64,000 nucleotides of DNA from Anastatus disparis. Its lineage: Eukaryota > Arthropoda > Insecta > Hymenoptera > Eupelmidae. Position 1 is the stretch's first letter. Each line of letters opens with the position of its first letter. The stretch covers positions 938,001-1,002,000 of the forward strand of contig JAFFSR010000395.1 in the NCBI GenBank assembly GCA_017163975.1, given 5' to 3'. Both the position numbers and the translations under genes were made by a program. This document shows, one piece after another, positions 9,890-22,400 of this stretch. The notes under the pieces are model-generated. The model did no database searches, had not been told where the DNA came from, and saw nothing but the letters and a program-made list of their open reading frames with translations.

Positions 9890-10808
9890 TATATTTACGA
9901 ATTTAAAGAGAGATATTTTACGAGTAAGTGGATAAAAGAGAAAAACCCTGAAAATCAACACTAGATTGTACAAGTGATGTATATATATATATATATTAAA
10001 ACATGCAAACTAAATGCTTTACAAAAAATATCAATTTATTTTAATTAATTGAAATAAAATATTTAATTATATTTGTAAATATTCAAATATCAATCGAAAG
10101 AAAAATTTAAATAGATGAACTTTTAATAAATAAAATTTCAATGGAAATGAAATTTTCCTTACTTCTGCTGTTCTAACTTGTTGATATAGGGTGTTTAAAT
10201 AAACCAATAATTTTTAAATTGAATTACAAATTTTTAGTTTATTAATTTATTGTATTAAATTGTAACAATCGTATTTTATTCAATTGCCCACGCACTGATT
10301 TAACAAAACTATTCTTCACACAAACGTTGTCAATTGATTTTTTTGAGAGAGTGAAGGTCAGAGAGATTGCGTATGGAGAAGGAGTGCGAGTACGAGTATA
10401 CAAGTGCCAGGTGATGAGTGCAGAGAGTGTCTTATCCTTTCTTGATATTTTTTTTATATATTATTTCTCCTTAATTGCCATTGTCCCTCCAAATTGCAAA
10501 GTGAAGAGAGTTTTCTATTGTTCTTCTCCCTTGTGGGGTTATTAACATTCTTCTTATTGGTTATTAATTTATTGATTTCATTTTGGCTTGATGATTGAAA
10601 GTTTTATTTTTTATTCCAGGTGTCCCCGAACTTTAATTTCTCCTTAACTTCTCCTCCCTACTTTATTTAAAAACCAGTGGTGGGTAATTTGTTAGTTACT
10701 AAATTTTTTTTTTTAATAAGCGAAAGAGTAAATGTTGCTAAGTAAAAACGAAGCCTCACTTGATACTTTTTTCAGATTATATTACTTATCAATTAATAAG
10801 TTAATTGA
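9890..10808. other. AT-rich stretch without a supported gene
   Basis: The block contains a short (TA)n run near 9978-9996, long AT-rich runs, and a mixed-composition patch at 10320-10540. No domain or splice structure could be recognised in that patch. Confidence 0.5.
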
Positions 10809-10810
10809 TA

Positions 10811-12567
10811 CCCTGGTAACACAATCTGTTGCAAGCACGATTGCGCAGAACTTATTGCGTGGTCTGTTTCCACATTTTAATGCATATCTGCTGAAATTTA
10901 ATTGCGACTGAAACGTGCGCCGATTTGTAACAGATTGTCAATCGAAACGTGCGATTTTAAAATAAGAATAAACACGCAAACTTGCAGCAGAATCGAAGCA
11001 ATCTTCCGTAAGAATCTTACAGTAGCACTTTATTCCAGAATTACATAAGAATAACATAATAAGTTAAGGGCAGTTATATGACGAGAATTAAAATGCAATT
11101 TTGCAGCAGAATCGAAGCAGTCTTCCGTAAGAATCTTGCAGCTGCACAGTTTATAGAATTTTAAAGTTAATTAATAATTTAAAAATTGAAGTCACTTATA
11201 GAATAAAGATAATACATTGTATTTTAATAAAAAGTTTCATCGTGAATATTATTAACATTTAACTAACGAGAACATGTTCATAAGAGTTGTTGACATATTT
11301 TAAGAGAGCAAATGTTGAACATAAAAATTATAATTTATAATTCAATGAAAATATAATAATTTATAATTGCGATACATTTAATGCATTTCTTTAAACTTTA
11401 CGTGTTCTTACTACCGATGTCTACACCTATAGGCACATATTGTCTAAAAGAAAAAAGAAGAAACACGAAAAACAATTAACATATATACACAAAGGGGTGG
11501 GCGCTGATGTTATAGTATGAAATTATGTACATGGAGACATTATGGAGAAGCGAGGAGACCATTGCAGCCAACTGTTAAATATAAAAAACGTAGATAAAAA
11601 ATTTTTATAATATCTAAGAAAAGTTTTAAATAAATTTCTATCAGTAAAAGATGATAAATATTTTGGTTCTACATCCATACTTAATTCTGGAGTAAAGTTT
11701 TGTCGCAAGATTCTTATGCGAGATAGCTTGAAGTATGCTGCATGCTCGCGTGATTATTCTTATGATAAGATTGCATTTAACTTTTGTCCTTCTGATGAAA
11801 TTTTAGCGCAAATCTGCTGCATGATTCTCACATAAAACTGCTTCAATTCTGATGTACATTTGCGTGTTTATTCTCATCATTAAATTACACTTAACTTTTG
11901 TCATATTTATGTAATTCGGGAGTAAAGTGCTGTTGCAAGATTCCTACGAAAGACTGCTTCGATTCTACTGCAAGTTTACGTGTTTATTTTCGTAACAAAA
12001 TTGCACTCAACTTGTGTCATTCTTATGTAATTCTGGGGTTAAGTGCTGCTGCAAGATTCTTACGGAAGACTGCTTTGATTCTGCTGCAAGTTTGCATGTT
12101 TATTCTCGTCATATAATTGCACTTAACTTTTGTCATTCTTATGTAAATCTGAGGTAAAGTGCTGCTGCAAGTTTTTGATGTAAGACTGTTTCGATTTTGT
12201 TATATGCTTGTGTACTTATTACGATTCGCAGAACAGCACTTGACAATTGGCAATTCTTGCGTAATTGGGCTGCAAAACTTTGTCGGGAAATATTTACTCA
12301 ATTTTGTTGCTAGTGTCTGTAATAATTTTTTTCTGCAAGTTTACTGCAAATTATCTTCAAGATTTTGCGCATTCTTTCCGTTCCGTAGATTACACTTTCT
12401 TTCTGCCAGAAACGTGCAATTCTGTTGCACTTATCTGCTGTAATTTCTTTTCATAAAAAACCCTATGAAATGCGGAAACAAACAGCACATGTTCTGCTGC
12501 AAGTTTTTGATTTTCAAGAAAATTGCAGCAAAATTGCAGCAAAATTGTGTTGACCATGTTACTAGGG
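10811..12567 (-). mobile_element. CCCTGGTAAC-ended element, complete copy (inverted orientation)
   Basis: The ends are TA|CCCTGGTAAC at 10811 and GTTACTAGGG|TA ending 12567, so a TA duplication flanks a 1757 bp unit. The interior holds arrays of a ~75 bp unit (AAGATTCTTACGGAAGACTG, TGCTGCAAG), a central AT-rich zone, and the segment 11523-11708 that is also present at 6125-6334 and 33682-33867. It encodes no transposase. It is a large non-autonomous element filled with TTGCAGCA/TGCTGCAA words in both orientations. Confidence 0.9.
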
Positions 12568-12569
12568 TA

Positions 12570-13332
12570 CTATACGCATCTTTCAATACCTTCTTTCTTT
12601 TGTGGCCTTTTATAAATAAATTTTCTTTTAAATTAATATTTTTAATATTATAAAATTTGTTAGTTGATTAGCCAAAAAAGAAAGATTATGTTTTACATAT
12701 TTTATTATATCTTTTTTTACATATTTCACTAAAAAACGACAGAATAGTATATAATTTTTAGATTAAAATACTTTCATAAAAAAATCTTTAAAATGTCTTT
12801 ACTTTAAACCATGTATACGATTTATAAATTTATAATATATTTTAAGAAATGAAAAGAAATCATATGGTAACTAAAATAATGAATATTGATTGAAATAATC
12901 AATAGCTTATTAATTGAATAATCTGTTGGTGAATGAGTTTTTACCATATGCTTACTTTATAATTTTTGCTTTTCAATAAAACAATATAATATAATATAAA
13001 TAAACAATATAATATAATAAAACAATATAATATAATGTAAATAAACAATACAATATAATATAATAAAATAATATAATTTGAATATATATATATAATTTCT
13101 TTTTACTTATGAACTCGTTAATCTGTAAAAGAAAGATTGTTTATATTTGTTTTTATGAAAATGATTTATATTTATAATGTCTATAAATTATTATTTAAAT
13201 ATATATGTATTAGTTTTGTATTTTTGTCTTAATTACTATGTTAGTAATTTATATCTTAAAATTAGTTTATTTTAAATTTAGTGTTACTTTGAATATATCT
13301 TGCCAGAATCATATTGAATTATTTTAATACAA
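12570..13332. other. AT-rich stretch upstream of the copia remnant
   Basis: The sequence has (AATATAAT)n-type runs around 12985-13075 and otherwise plain AT-rich DNA. If the copia element once had a 5' LTR, gag and protease here, they are not recognisable. Confidence 0.5.
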
Positions 13333-15268
13333 GTGACAATTGGTAATATTATAACATATTTTAAAACTTATTATAATGAAAAGAAAGTTGATCTTAAGAA
13401 TCATTATTATGTAAAAGAATTAGGTAGAAATTTGTTGGGTTTTTCTAAAATAACTATCAATAATACAATTGTATTAAGAAATGAAACAGCAAAAATTTAT
13501 AATACAAATAGAAAATTAGTAGCTGTAGCTCAGAAAATAAATAATTAAAATTTAATGAAAAGTTTTATTGATGAATATAAAGATAAAAATATTTAGGGCA
13601 AAAATGGCACAATTAACAGATAAGTAAAAATGGCACAGAGCATTAGGCCATGTAAATTTTCAATATTTAAATAAATTAATTAATGAAAAATTATTGAATG
13701 GTTCACCAGATAAATTAGAAAATAATAATATGAAATGTGCAAACTGCATTCAAAGTTAAATGGCTAATGTACCGTTTGAAAATAAGAAAACTAGATCTAC
13801 TAAGATTTTAGAATTAATTCATACAGATTTGAATGGTCCACACAGCACAGCTGGTTATAGTGAAGAAAGATATTTTTTAACGTTTATAGATGATTATAGT
13901 AAATGTAGTAGAGTTTATTGTTTTAAAAGTAAAGCTGAAATAGCAGGATGTTTCATAGAATACGCAAATTTAGTTAAAAATCAATTTAATAAAAGAGTAA
14001 AAAAGCTACAATGTGATAATGGTAAAGAATATTCAAATCAAGAAATTTATAAATTTATTCAATACAAAGGAATTGAATTATTACCTTGTCCACTCTACGT
14101 TCATGAATTAAATGGACTAGCGGAAAGATTTAATAGATCAGCTATGAACATAGACAGATGTTTAGTAAGAGAAGCCAAGATACCCATAAGTTATTGGCCA
14201 GAAGTAATGAAAACAGTTTCTTATTTAAAAAACTGTACAATAGCCAACATACATGAAAATAAGACTCCATACGAAATACTTTTAAAATCAAAATCTGGTG
14301 TAAAACATTTGAAAATATATGGAAGCAAAATTTTTATAAGGGTACCAGAAGTATTAAGAAAAAGTAAATGAGACGATAAAGCCAAATTAGGCATACTTAT
14401 AGGTTATACACATAATGGTTATAGAGTTTTAATTGATAATAAAGTCATAAATGCCAGACATGTAAAAGTAATTGAAGAAGATACAGAATTAATTTATATT
14501 GAACAAAATAATGGAAATTATTTTGAATTAAATTTAGAGAAAGAGAATAGTAAAAGTAAAATCAATTCTGAAAATGAAGTAGATGAAAATGAAATAAATG
14601 ATAATGAAAATTATGATAGTGAAAATTCAAATTCTAATAGTAAAATAAATAATGATTCTGGCAAAGTAAATAAAAGATTTAAAAAACGAAAAGATAATTT
14701 AGAAGTTGAAAGAACCTCAACGAAAAAGAAAAGTCCTATAGAAAGATATTGTAATCCAACAACGCATTATATTTATGTAAATTATGTAAACGCTAATGTA
14801 CCGAATACATTCGAGGAGGCGATAAACTCCACAGAAAGTAAAGAATGGCAAAAAGCTATGGATTCTGAAATGAATAGTTTAAATAAAAATAAAACATGGA
14901 CTATTTCAGACAAACCTAAAGATAAGAAAATAATTGATGTTAAATGGATATTTAAAAGAAAAGGAGATAATTCTTATAAAGCTAGATTAGTAGTAAAACG
15001 CTTTCAGCAAAAAGAATATTTAGAAAATATATACTCTCCAGTAGGAAAAATGCAAACTTTAAAAATTTTATTAAGCTATTGTTGTGTAAATAATTTAGAT
15101 ATAGAGCAAATGGACGTTGAGACAGCATTTCTCAATGGTACAGTAAAATCAGAAGTTTATATTTATAAACCTAAAGGTTATGAAACTCGAGAAAATAAAA
15201 TATGTGAATTCCGAAAGGCACTCTATGGTCTTAGAGAAAGTCCATGAGCATGGTACGAAACATTTAAT
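13333..15268 (+). pseudogene. Ty1/copia retrotransposon pol (GAG-pre-integrase, integrase, RT N-terminus), degenerate
   Basis: Pol of Ty1/copia elements supplies protease, integrase and reverse transcriptase in that order. Visible parts: the pre-integrase region (KNHYYVKELGRNLLGFSKIT, 13400-13450) and the integrase zinc finger (HRALGHVN, then CANC near 13640-13750). The integrase core has HTDLNGP, TFIDDYSK, a CDNGKEY and AERFNRS, giving D, D and E (13815-14140). A linker follows, then the RT start (SEMNSLNKNKTW, DVKWIFKRK, then MDVETAFLNG at 15109) and ALYGLRESP. In-frame stops occur at about 13546, 13620, 13756, 14369 and 15245. The rest of RT and RNase H are missing because sequence changes to a hAT-type end at 15269. 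Codon use is extremely A/T-rich. No LTRs were found. Confidence 0.9.
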
Positions 15269-15553
15269 ATAGTGATGGGCGATATCTGCTTCTGATATCG
15301 ATATTAGGTATCGATACTTATCGTACCTCAAAGTATCGATACCTGTAAAATATCGGTTATCAAATATTGATACATTTTTTAAAAATATTTCTTATTTTTA
15401 TTATTAAATTGAAATCATTTTAATTTAAACTAAGTATTACTTATTATGATAAAAGGAATAACTATTATTTTATAATTTAATAAATTTATTTAATTTTATT
15501 TAAAATATAAAAATATAAATTCTTTACATATAAACTATGAAAATTAATTAAAT

Positions 15554-18500
15554 TTATTCCAAATGCCAATCTTCTAATGCTAACGATGATAAAAATAATA
15601 GATGCTGGAAATGTTCAGGTGTCAATCGAGATCGTTTTTCAGTTAAAATCAGTGCTGCTTGTGAAAATAGACGTTCTGATGGAACAGATGTTGCTACAAC
15701 TGTCAAATAACGTAAAGCAATTTTAGATAACGTAGAATGAGAACTTTGACTCCAATATTGCAATGGATTGCTATCCATGCTAGCCACTGGCTCATTGAAA
15801 TAATATCTTAATTCATCTGAAATTTCATTGTGATTTTGATTAAAAATTTTGTTTGTGATATTTTGCTGAACCAGATTATGGTGATGAGACCAAAATCCAT
15901 CAGATTCTGAAGTATGGGTTGTGTTAGATATATTTTTAACTTGTTCGTTTCTATCTTCATAAATTTTATCATTTAAAATTTCAGCTAATCTATTAATTAC
16001 ATTTGCGCAAGCTATTTTATCGGTGAAGTATAGTCGTTTGAATCTTGGATCTAATATTGTTGACGCAGCTATAAGGTACATTTGTTCTACTTTTTCGAAC
16101 CATTTTCAAAATTTAATGGATAACAATTTCTTCAAATGTAGACCCATATCTGAACTCACTTCAACCGCATCAAAGGCAATTTTTAAGTTTTTAATTACTG
16201 GAATCGCTTTACTTCCTGTAACATATGATTCACCGCAAACAATTGTTGTTGCTTCTTTAAATGGTTTCAACAAACTAACAAATTCTTTTAAAATTTTTAG
16301 TTCATTTGCAGAAAGCATTTCAGGTGCTGATGAGTTGTTTAAAAGTATTGTTACTATCTTATCAGATAATGAAATAAATCTATCATACATGTCGTATGTA
16401 GAATTCCAGCGAGTTTCTATACTCTGTATGAGCATAAGCTCGGATACAGCTCTAGTCTGTTGAAAATAATGACGTCTTTCCAGTACGTCTTTGAAAGATG
16501 TCTTTGAAGACGGCTTTGAATACGTCTTTGAAGACGTCTTTGGTCGTGTCTTAGATTAGAACCAAAAAAAAAGTCATTTTTCCAATGTTTAGAAAATTCA
16601 ACAAATGACGTCTTTTTATTATTTCAAAGACGTATATTTTTTAATAAAAATGACGTCTTTTCTTACGAATTTTTATTTAAAAAATACGTCTTTGAAATTA
16701 TAAAAAGACGTATTTTTATTTAAAAAAATACGTCATTGAAAATGTGAAATGACGTTATTCGTTAAATAGCTTTTCTAAACATTGGAAAAATGACATCTTT
16801 TTTGTTCCAATTTCAGACACAACTAAAGACGTCTTCCAAAGACGTCATTTTCTCCAAATTTAGGAAAAAAAACGTCATTTTTCATGAATTATGTCATTGA
16901 AAAATGACTTTACATGATAATCATTTTCCATTTAAAGGAAAAAACAACAAAAACGAGGTAAATCTCGTAGTTTCAATTCTTTGAAAAACGAAGAGCATTT
17001 GCGATTAAGCTGAGATCATTCTGGCCTTATATATCTGCATCTTTGAAATTTGTGTAAGGGATTGCAAAACTTGAAAATCGCCACCTAGTGACTTACAGTC
17101 GAATTGATGGTTGCGCTTGCGTCAATTTTATTTTAACTCACCAGGTGGCGATTCTCAAGTTTTGCGATCCCTTATACAAATTTCAAAGACGCAGATATAT
17201 GAGGCCAGAACGCTCTCAGTTCAATCGCATATGCTCTTCATTTTTCGAAGAGTTGAAACTACGAGGTTAACCTCGATTTTGTTGTTTTTTCCTTTAAATG
17301 GAAAATGATTATCATGTTAAGTCATTTTTCAATGACATAATTCATGAAAAATAACGTCTTTTTTTCCTAAATTCGTAGAAAATGACGTCTTTGAAAGACG
17401 TCTTTAGTTGTGTCTAAAATTGGAACAAAAAAGACGTCATTTTTCCAATGTTTAGAAAAGCTATTTAACAAATAACGTCATTTTACATTTTCAAAGACGT
17501 ATTTTTTAAAATAAAAATTCGTAAGAAAAGACGTCATTTTTATTAAAAAAAATACGTCTTTGAAATAATAAAAAGACGTCATTTGTTGAATTTTCTAAAC
17601 ATTGGAAAAATGACGTCTTTTTTGGTTCCAATGTAAGACGCGACCAAAGACGTCTTAGAAGGACGTCATTATTTTCAACAGGGAGGACGTCATTCGTTTA
17701 AAAAAAAAAATTTTTTTTGGAAAATTTATGTCTTTTACTATGAGTATTTATTGGAAAAATACGTCTTTGAAATTATTTTACTTATAAAAAAGACGTCATT
17801 TGGTTACTATATTTCCGGAACATTAAAAAAATGACGTCTTATTTTGTTCCAATCTAAGGCACGACCAAAGACGTCTTCAAAGACATCTTTCAAAGACGTA
17901 CTGGAAAGACGCCATTATTTTCAACAGGGTAAGAGAATCAGCTGCCACGACTGCTTTTTCGAAATAAGTAACTATTGTCTTGACTTTTTTGTGGACAGGA
18001 TTAACGACAACATCAGATTCAAAATTCTTGGAAGGTACTAGATTTAAAGTATGGGCAAAACATGGGAGATGTCTTTCAGATCCAAAGCAATCAGCTATTA
18101 CATTTTTAATATTATAAGCGTTATCCGATGCAATAAAAATAATACTTTCTGGTTTAATTTCCCAAGCTGCGACTATTTCATTTAACAATTTTTGTATGTT
18201 AGCAGAGTTATGATTTTCACTTAATTCAATAACACCTATATTAATTGATTTCATTTGATAACCATCAATGAAGTGACTTGTAAGGCCTAAGTAGCTTTTA
18301 GTGTTTAGGGTATCTCTCCAAATATCAGTGGTAAGACTTATATTAGAAACTGTGGATAACTTTTTTTTTATGATGATAGATAGTACATCATATTTTTGAT
18401 CCATTAAATTAGTTACTTTTTTTCTATCTGGTATTTTATAAAGTGAAGCAATGTTCTTTACAAAAGTTTTAAAACCTTCTTTTTCTACAGTATGGAATGG

Positions 18501-18575
18501 CATTTTATCATCTGCTATCATAAACAGGAGTCTATCCGTAGCAAGAGAAGCTTTTGTTCCTCCATCTGAAATCAT
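15554..18575 (-). pseudogene. hAT transposase (ZBED1-like), split by a foldback and frameshifted
   Basis: The transposase of hAT elements cuts and rejoins transposon ends through an RNase H-like DDE core. Minus-strand order: the segment 18575-17935 has LSTVSNISLTTDIWRD (first catalytic Asp), IIFIASDNAYNIKNV (second) and CFAHTLNLV. Then comes the 1.5 kb GACGTC foldback (16455-17929). Segment 16452-16106 resumes with ETRWNSTYDM and LLKPFKEAT. A frameshift near 16085-16105 leads to 16081-15554, with ILDPRFKRLYF and the C-terminal dimerisation domain (ALRYLTVVATSVPSERLFS, TPEHFQHLLFLSSL). Removing the foldback with one TA restores a continuous frame (SLRAVSELM). The gene also needs a BED finger, which is at 19060-19180. 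Not functional as it stands. Confidence 0.88.
16455..17929. mobile_element. GACGTC-word foldback element (dimeric), TA-flanked
   Basis: The left end is TA|TCTGTTGAAAATAATGACG (16453) and the right end CATTATTTTCAACAGGG|TA (17931). The arms are filled with AAAGACGTCTTT-type palindromes. A second internal right end (TTATTTTCAACAGGG, ending 17683) means the unit is a nested or partly duplicated pair: 16455-17683 is one near-perfect foldback and 17684-17929 repeats its terminal part. The centre, about 16930-17310, is a different foldback core around GTGGCGATT without GACGTC words. It interrupts the hAT transposase gene. Confidence 0.88.
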
Positions 18576-19050
18576 ATTTTTTTAGAAATATTTGCAATAA
18601 AATATATTTTTTATCAATAAAATCCAAATTTTAAAATGACATATGAAAAAAAATTTTAATTTGCAATAAAAAATTAATATAATTCCTTGTTAAAAAAAAA
18701 TTATTATAAAAGTTATTTTTTCATAATTAAAAAAAACATTATTCAATAACTACCTTGAAACGATTTTTGGTAAACAAATGCTGAATCCACTCTTTGTTGC
18801 ACTTTTTAGTAATAGAAGTTTTTAAAGAAATTCCTAGTGTTTTTCTACCTTTTAATTGTTTTGACTTTTCACAAAACATTTGATTTGATTCGAAGTTTGA
18901 CATAGTTGTGAGAGTAGAACTGTTATTAATGTTAAGAACATATATTGAGTTGTCATTATCGAAGACCTGCTAACATTATAGTATTATATGTATTTTATTG
19001 GTTCTATTGAATAAAAATGTATTATTTTTTTTGTTATATTAGATTCGTTG
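18576..19050 (-). pseudogene. hAT transposase, region between BED finger and core (probable exon)
   Basis: On the minus strand 18985-18755 reads without stops (FESNQMFCEKSKQLKGRKTL, KKCNKEWIQHLFT) and ends before GTAGTTATTG. The core frame resumes after TTTCAG at 18562. The two do not join in frame at the obvious GT/AG pair, so either a different splice pair is used or the copy has drifted. Assignment to the transposase rests on position between the BED finger and the DDE core. Confidence 0.4.
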
Positions 19051-19059
19051 CAATCCATT

Positions 19060-19180
19060 TTTTCCTCTTGTGTTGATTTATTTGTTGCGATATTAAGTTC
19101 AACTTCTGGGTGGTTGTGTATGAAATGTGAGCATAGATTTGTTGTATTACCAGTTGTTTTAACATCTTTTTTACATAATA
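19060..19180 (-). pseudogene. BED-type zinc finger of the hAT transposase (C-terminal half)
   Basis: On the minus strand the stretch reads CKKDVKTTGNTTNLCSHFIH followed by NHPE. This gives C ... then T-x2-L-x2-H-x4-H, the second half of a BED finger that lets hAT transposases bind their ends. The first half (Trp and the first Cys) was not recognised upstream. Confidence 0.6.
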
Positions 19181-19743
19181 AAAAATATTTTTATGTACAT
19201 TAAAATATATGAAATAAATTGAGAGAAATTAAAAAAAAATAATTTATGCTATATAAAAAACTTTCCAATCAAAATAAATATTTATATTTATAATCAGTTA
19301 AAAATTAATAAATAATCTTAAATATAAAATTTAATCATCACATTATTTTTTGTAATTTATCAATATATTCATATATTACAATGAAAAATGAATTCAGTTA
19401 TGCATACTGTTGTGGGAAAAATTGTTGGATATGAGTTGAGGTTAGTTTTAGGAAGCCACTTATAATATAATAAACACGCATTCATACCATCACCAAATGA
19501 CCGAACACTGAAAAAGTATTAAAAATATTATCAAACTATTTATAAAAAAATTAATAACGTTCTTGAAAATCATGCTAGAACTCAAAGCATATAAAAGTAT
19601 TTAGAAAAGTAACATTTATTATATTTTGAATTAATTGCCTTTATATCGAAAATATTATATTTCTTTTTGTAAAGTATTAAAAATTTAAAATTAACTCACT
19701 ATGTATCAAAAAGAACAGCTATTGAAGAATATATTCTTCAATT

Positions 19744-20073
19744 CCCGGTCAAAAAAAAACATCTATAAATATAGCTAAAAATATAGATAAAGAAAATACA
19801 GCTATATTGATGTGTATTATAGCTATATTCATGTGTTTTTTTTAGCTGTATATCTATGAGAAATATAGCAATATTTTCGGCTATATTTCTATCTATAATG
19901 GGCTAAAATAGGGATTATACCTATAAAGATAGGTAAAAATATTGCTAAAAATCTAGCTATATTTCTGATAGATGTACAGCTAAAAAAACACGTAAATATA
20001 GCTGTAATACACAATGTAGCTATATTTTTACCTATATTTTTTAGCTATATTTATAGATGTTTTTTTTGCAGGG
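19744..20073. mobile_element. ATAGCTAT-word foldback, 330 bp
   Basis: The ends are CCCGGTCAAAAAAAAACATC at 19744 and GATGTTTTTTTTGCAGGG ending 20073, so the canonical end is probably CCCTGCAAAAA. Nearly the whole unit is self-complementary and saturated with TATAGCTATA variants. It is followed by TA; the left flank is TT, so the duplication is imperfect. It is non-coding. Confidence 0.8.
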
Positions 20074-20719
20074 TAACATTTGTTGTTTTATGCTATATTG
20101 CAAACTTTATTATTTGTAACAGATAATTTGAAAAACGGCAGTCAAGTATATGTATATGTTTTGTTAAAATTAAGGTCTACAACTTTAAATGAAACAATAA
20201 CAAAAATGCATTAAAAATATATATAAATTAAAATCATGTAAAACTGATATCTCAATAATTGCATTAAAACATAAAAACATAATTAAAATCATAATAATGA
20301 ATAATAAAGAATTAACATAAAAATATAACAATATTGTAAAAATATAATAAGTTTTGACAAATTACTATTTAACAAAAATTACAAAAAAAAAAAAACGCTG
20401 CCAAGTGCTTTGGCGGAATGCTTTCTCATAGAGTTCTTTGAGATTTATTAATTTTTTTATATTTATTTAAATGTGATTTTAATATTAAAAAATTGTCTAA
20501 CATTAATATTTACTCATATTGTACTTTATAAATTTCGAACATATATGCTAGCTGTTTGCTTTTTCAACATTTATAATTTATTTTAAATCATCAAGTAATA
20601 CAAAAAAATTTGTTCTATTGAAAAAATGATATAATGTAGTAATGAAAAGAATGATGACAACAAAATTTCTAATCTTTATAAAATGCAATCATATTTATAT
20701 ATAAATACAGTTCATGTTT
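20074..20719. other. AT-rich stretch, no gene seen
   Basis: Plain AT-rich DNA with a poly(A) run at about 20384-20396, then a short mixed patch AGTGCTTTGGCGGAATGCTT. The patch's GCTTTCTCATAGAG recurs inverted at about 22152 (GCTTTCTCTATGAG), at the far side of the satellite. The two may be the edges of one element. Confidence 0.45.
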
Positions 20720-22014
20720 ATGGCTCTATAAAAAAACTACTCTATGAATACCAATTTTTAATAGCTTTCCGTCTAGTTATACAAAAACATAGATGGTATA
20801 CAAAATTTCAAGCAAATCCATCAAGTAATTTTCGAGATCTAACTGGTTAAATAAATAACATTTTCTTTTCAAAATTTTAAAAATGCTCTAAAATTAAAAC
20901 CACGCTATGAAAATCAATTTTTGAGAATTTCCCTTCTTTTGGCAGTCGCAAATAATTTCCCTGCAATTTTTAGAACAAATCTATCGAGTACTTTACGTAG
21001 AATGAAAAAAAATAAGAAAAGAAGAATCGAAATTTTTTTTTAAATCTTTAAAATTCTCTAAAATTGCAACCACACTAAGAAAATTAGTTTTCAAAAGCTT
21101 ATTATTTTCAGACAATAGCGAATTAATTGTATACAAATTTTGGAGAAAATTTATAGTATGGTTTACGCAAAATAGAAAATAAATGAAAAATAAAAATTTT
21201 TTTGAAAATTTTCAAAGTGCTCTAAAATTAAAACTGCACTGAGAAAATTAGTTTTCCAAAGGTTGTTTTTTTCAGACAGTAGCGAATAAATTGCATACAA
21301 ATTTTGGAGCAAATCTATCAAATGGTTTTCGTAAAATAGAAAAAAATTAAAAATAAAAATTTTTTAAAAAATTTTAAAAATGCTCTAAAATTAAAAGTGA
21401 GCTAAGAAAATAAGTTTACAAAATTTTTTATACTTTTGGCAGTTGAAATTAAGTTCCATACAAATTTTCGAACAAATTCTTCGAGTAGTTTACGTAAAAT
21501 ACAAAAAAAAATGAAAAATCGAAATTTTTTTAAAATTCTTAAAATGATTCTAAAAAAAAAATACGCTAAGAAAACCAATTCTCAATAGCTTCCGCACCAG
21601 TTCATAAAAAAATTGAATTGTATGGAAAATTTGAAGTAAATCCATCGAGTAGTTTTTAAGATTTTATTGGCTTAATAAATAGAAACATTTTTCTTCTAAA
21701 TTTCAAAATGCTCTAAAATTAAAACTAAGCTAAGAAAATCAGTTTTTAAAAATTTATTTCATCCGGGCAATCACGAATAAATTCCATGCAAATTTTGAAG
21801 CAAATTCATCGAGTAGTAAAAAAAAAAAAACAAAAAACGAAAAATCGAATTTTTTTTTTTTTTTTTTAAAAACCTTAAAATGAAAACTACGCTAGAAGAA
21901 CCAATTATCAATAGCTTCCCAGCAAGTTAGTCACAAAACTAAATTCCATGCAAAATTAGAAGCAAATCCATCGAGTAGTTCTCGAGATACAGTTTACTAA
22001 CTGAATTCATACAT

Positions 22015-22050
<36 letters not shown>
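20720..22050. repeat. ~165 bp degenerate satellite array plus (CA)n
   Basis: A unit beginning TGCTCTAAAATTAAAAC...GCTAAGAAAA recurs at about 20730, 20885, 21052, 21217, 21371, 21544, 21708 and 21875. The spacing is 154-173 bp. Each unit also contains CAAATCTATCGAGTAGTTT and a block of A/T-rich AAATCGAAATTTTTT. Units are strongly diverged. The array ends in a (CA)n run at about 22016-22050. Confidence 0.85.
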
Positions 22051-22055
<5 letters not shown>

Positions 22056-22400
22056 TACAGACATTTTCTGGAAACCACTTTTTTCGACTCACTGAGTTCA
22101 AATATGTACAGATTAATGAAAAAATAGAAAAAAATTTTTTTTATCGATACAATGCTTTCTCTATGAGAAAGCAAAAAGTAATTTTATTTTATTTATTTAT
22201 TTATTTTATTTTCTAATTTTCAACGGGATAAACCCATAATACATTTAATAAAATACAAAAGTGTTAAGGTTAAGTGACGCAGAAGCTAATAATACAAAAG
22301 AATTATAAATAACAATCTAATAAATTTACCAAATGGTAAGTTCAAATCATCAATAATATCTCTCCGGTATAAGTGTACAATAAAAAATATAGTAACCACT

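Larger units (their letters stand above)
15269..19190 (-). mobile_element. hAT transposon, interrupted by a GACGTC foldback
   Basis: The left edge carries TAGTGATGGGC, the usual start of many animal hAT ends, followed by subterminal TATCGATA palindromes (15285-15365). The matching right end was not found, so the right edge given is where recognisable coding (BED finger) stops. It follows copia RT directly, as expected for insertion into, or truncation of, that element. Confidence 0.7.
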
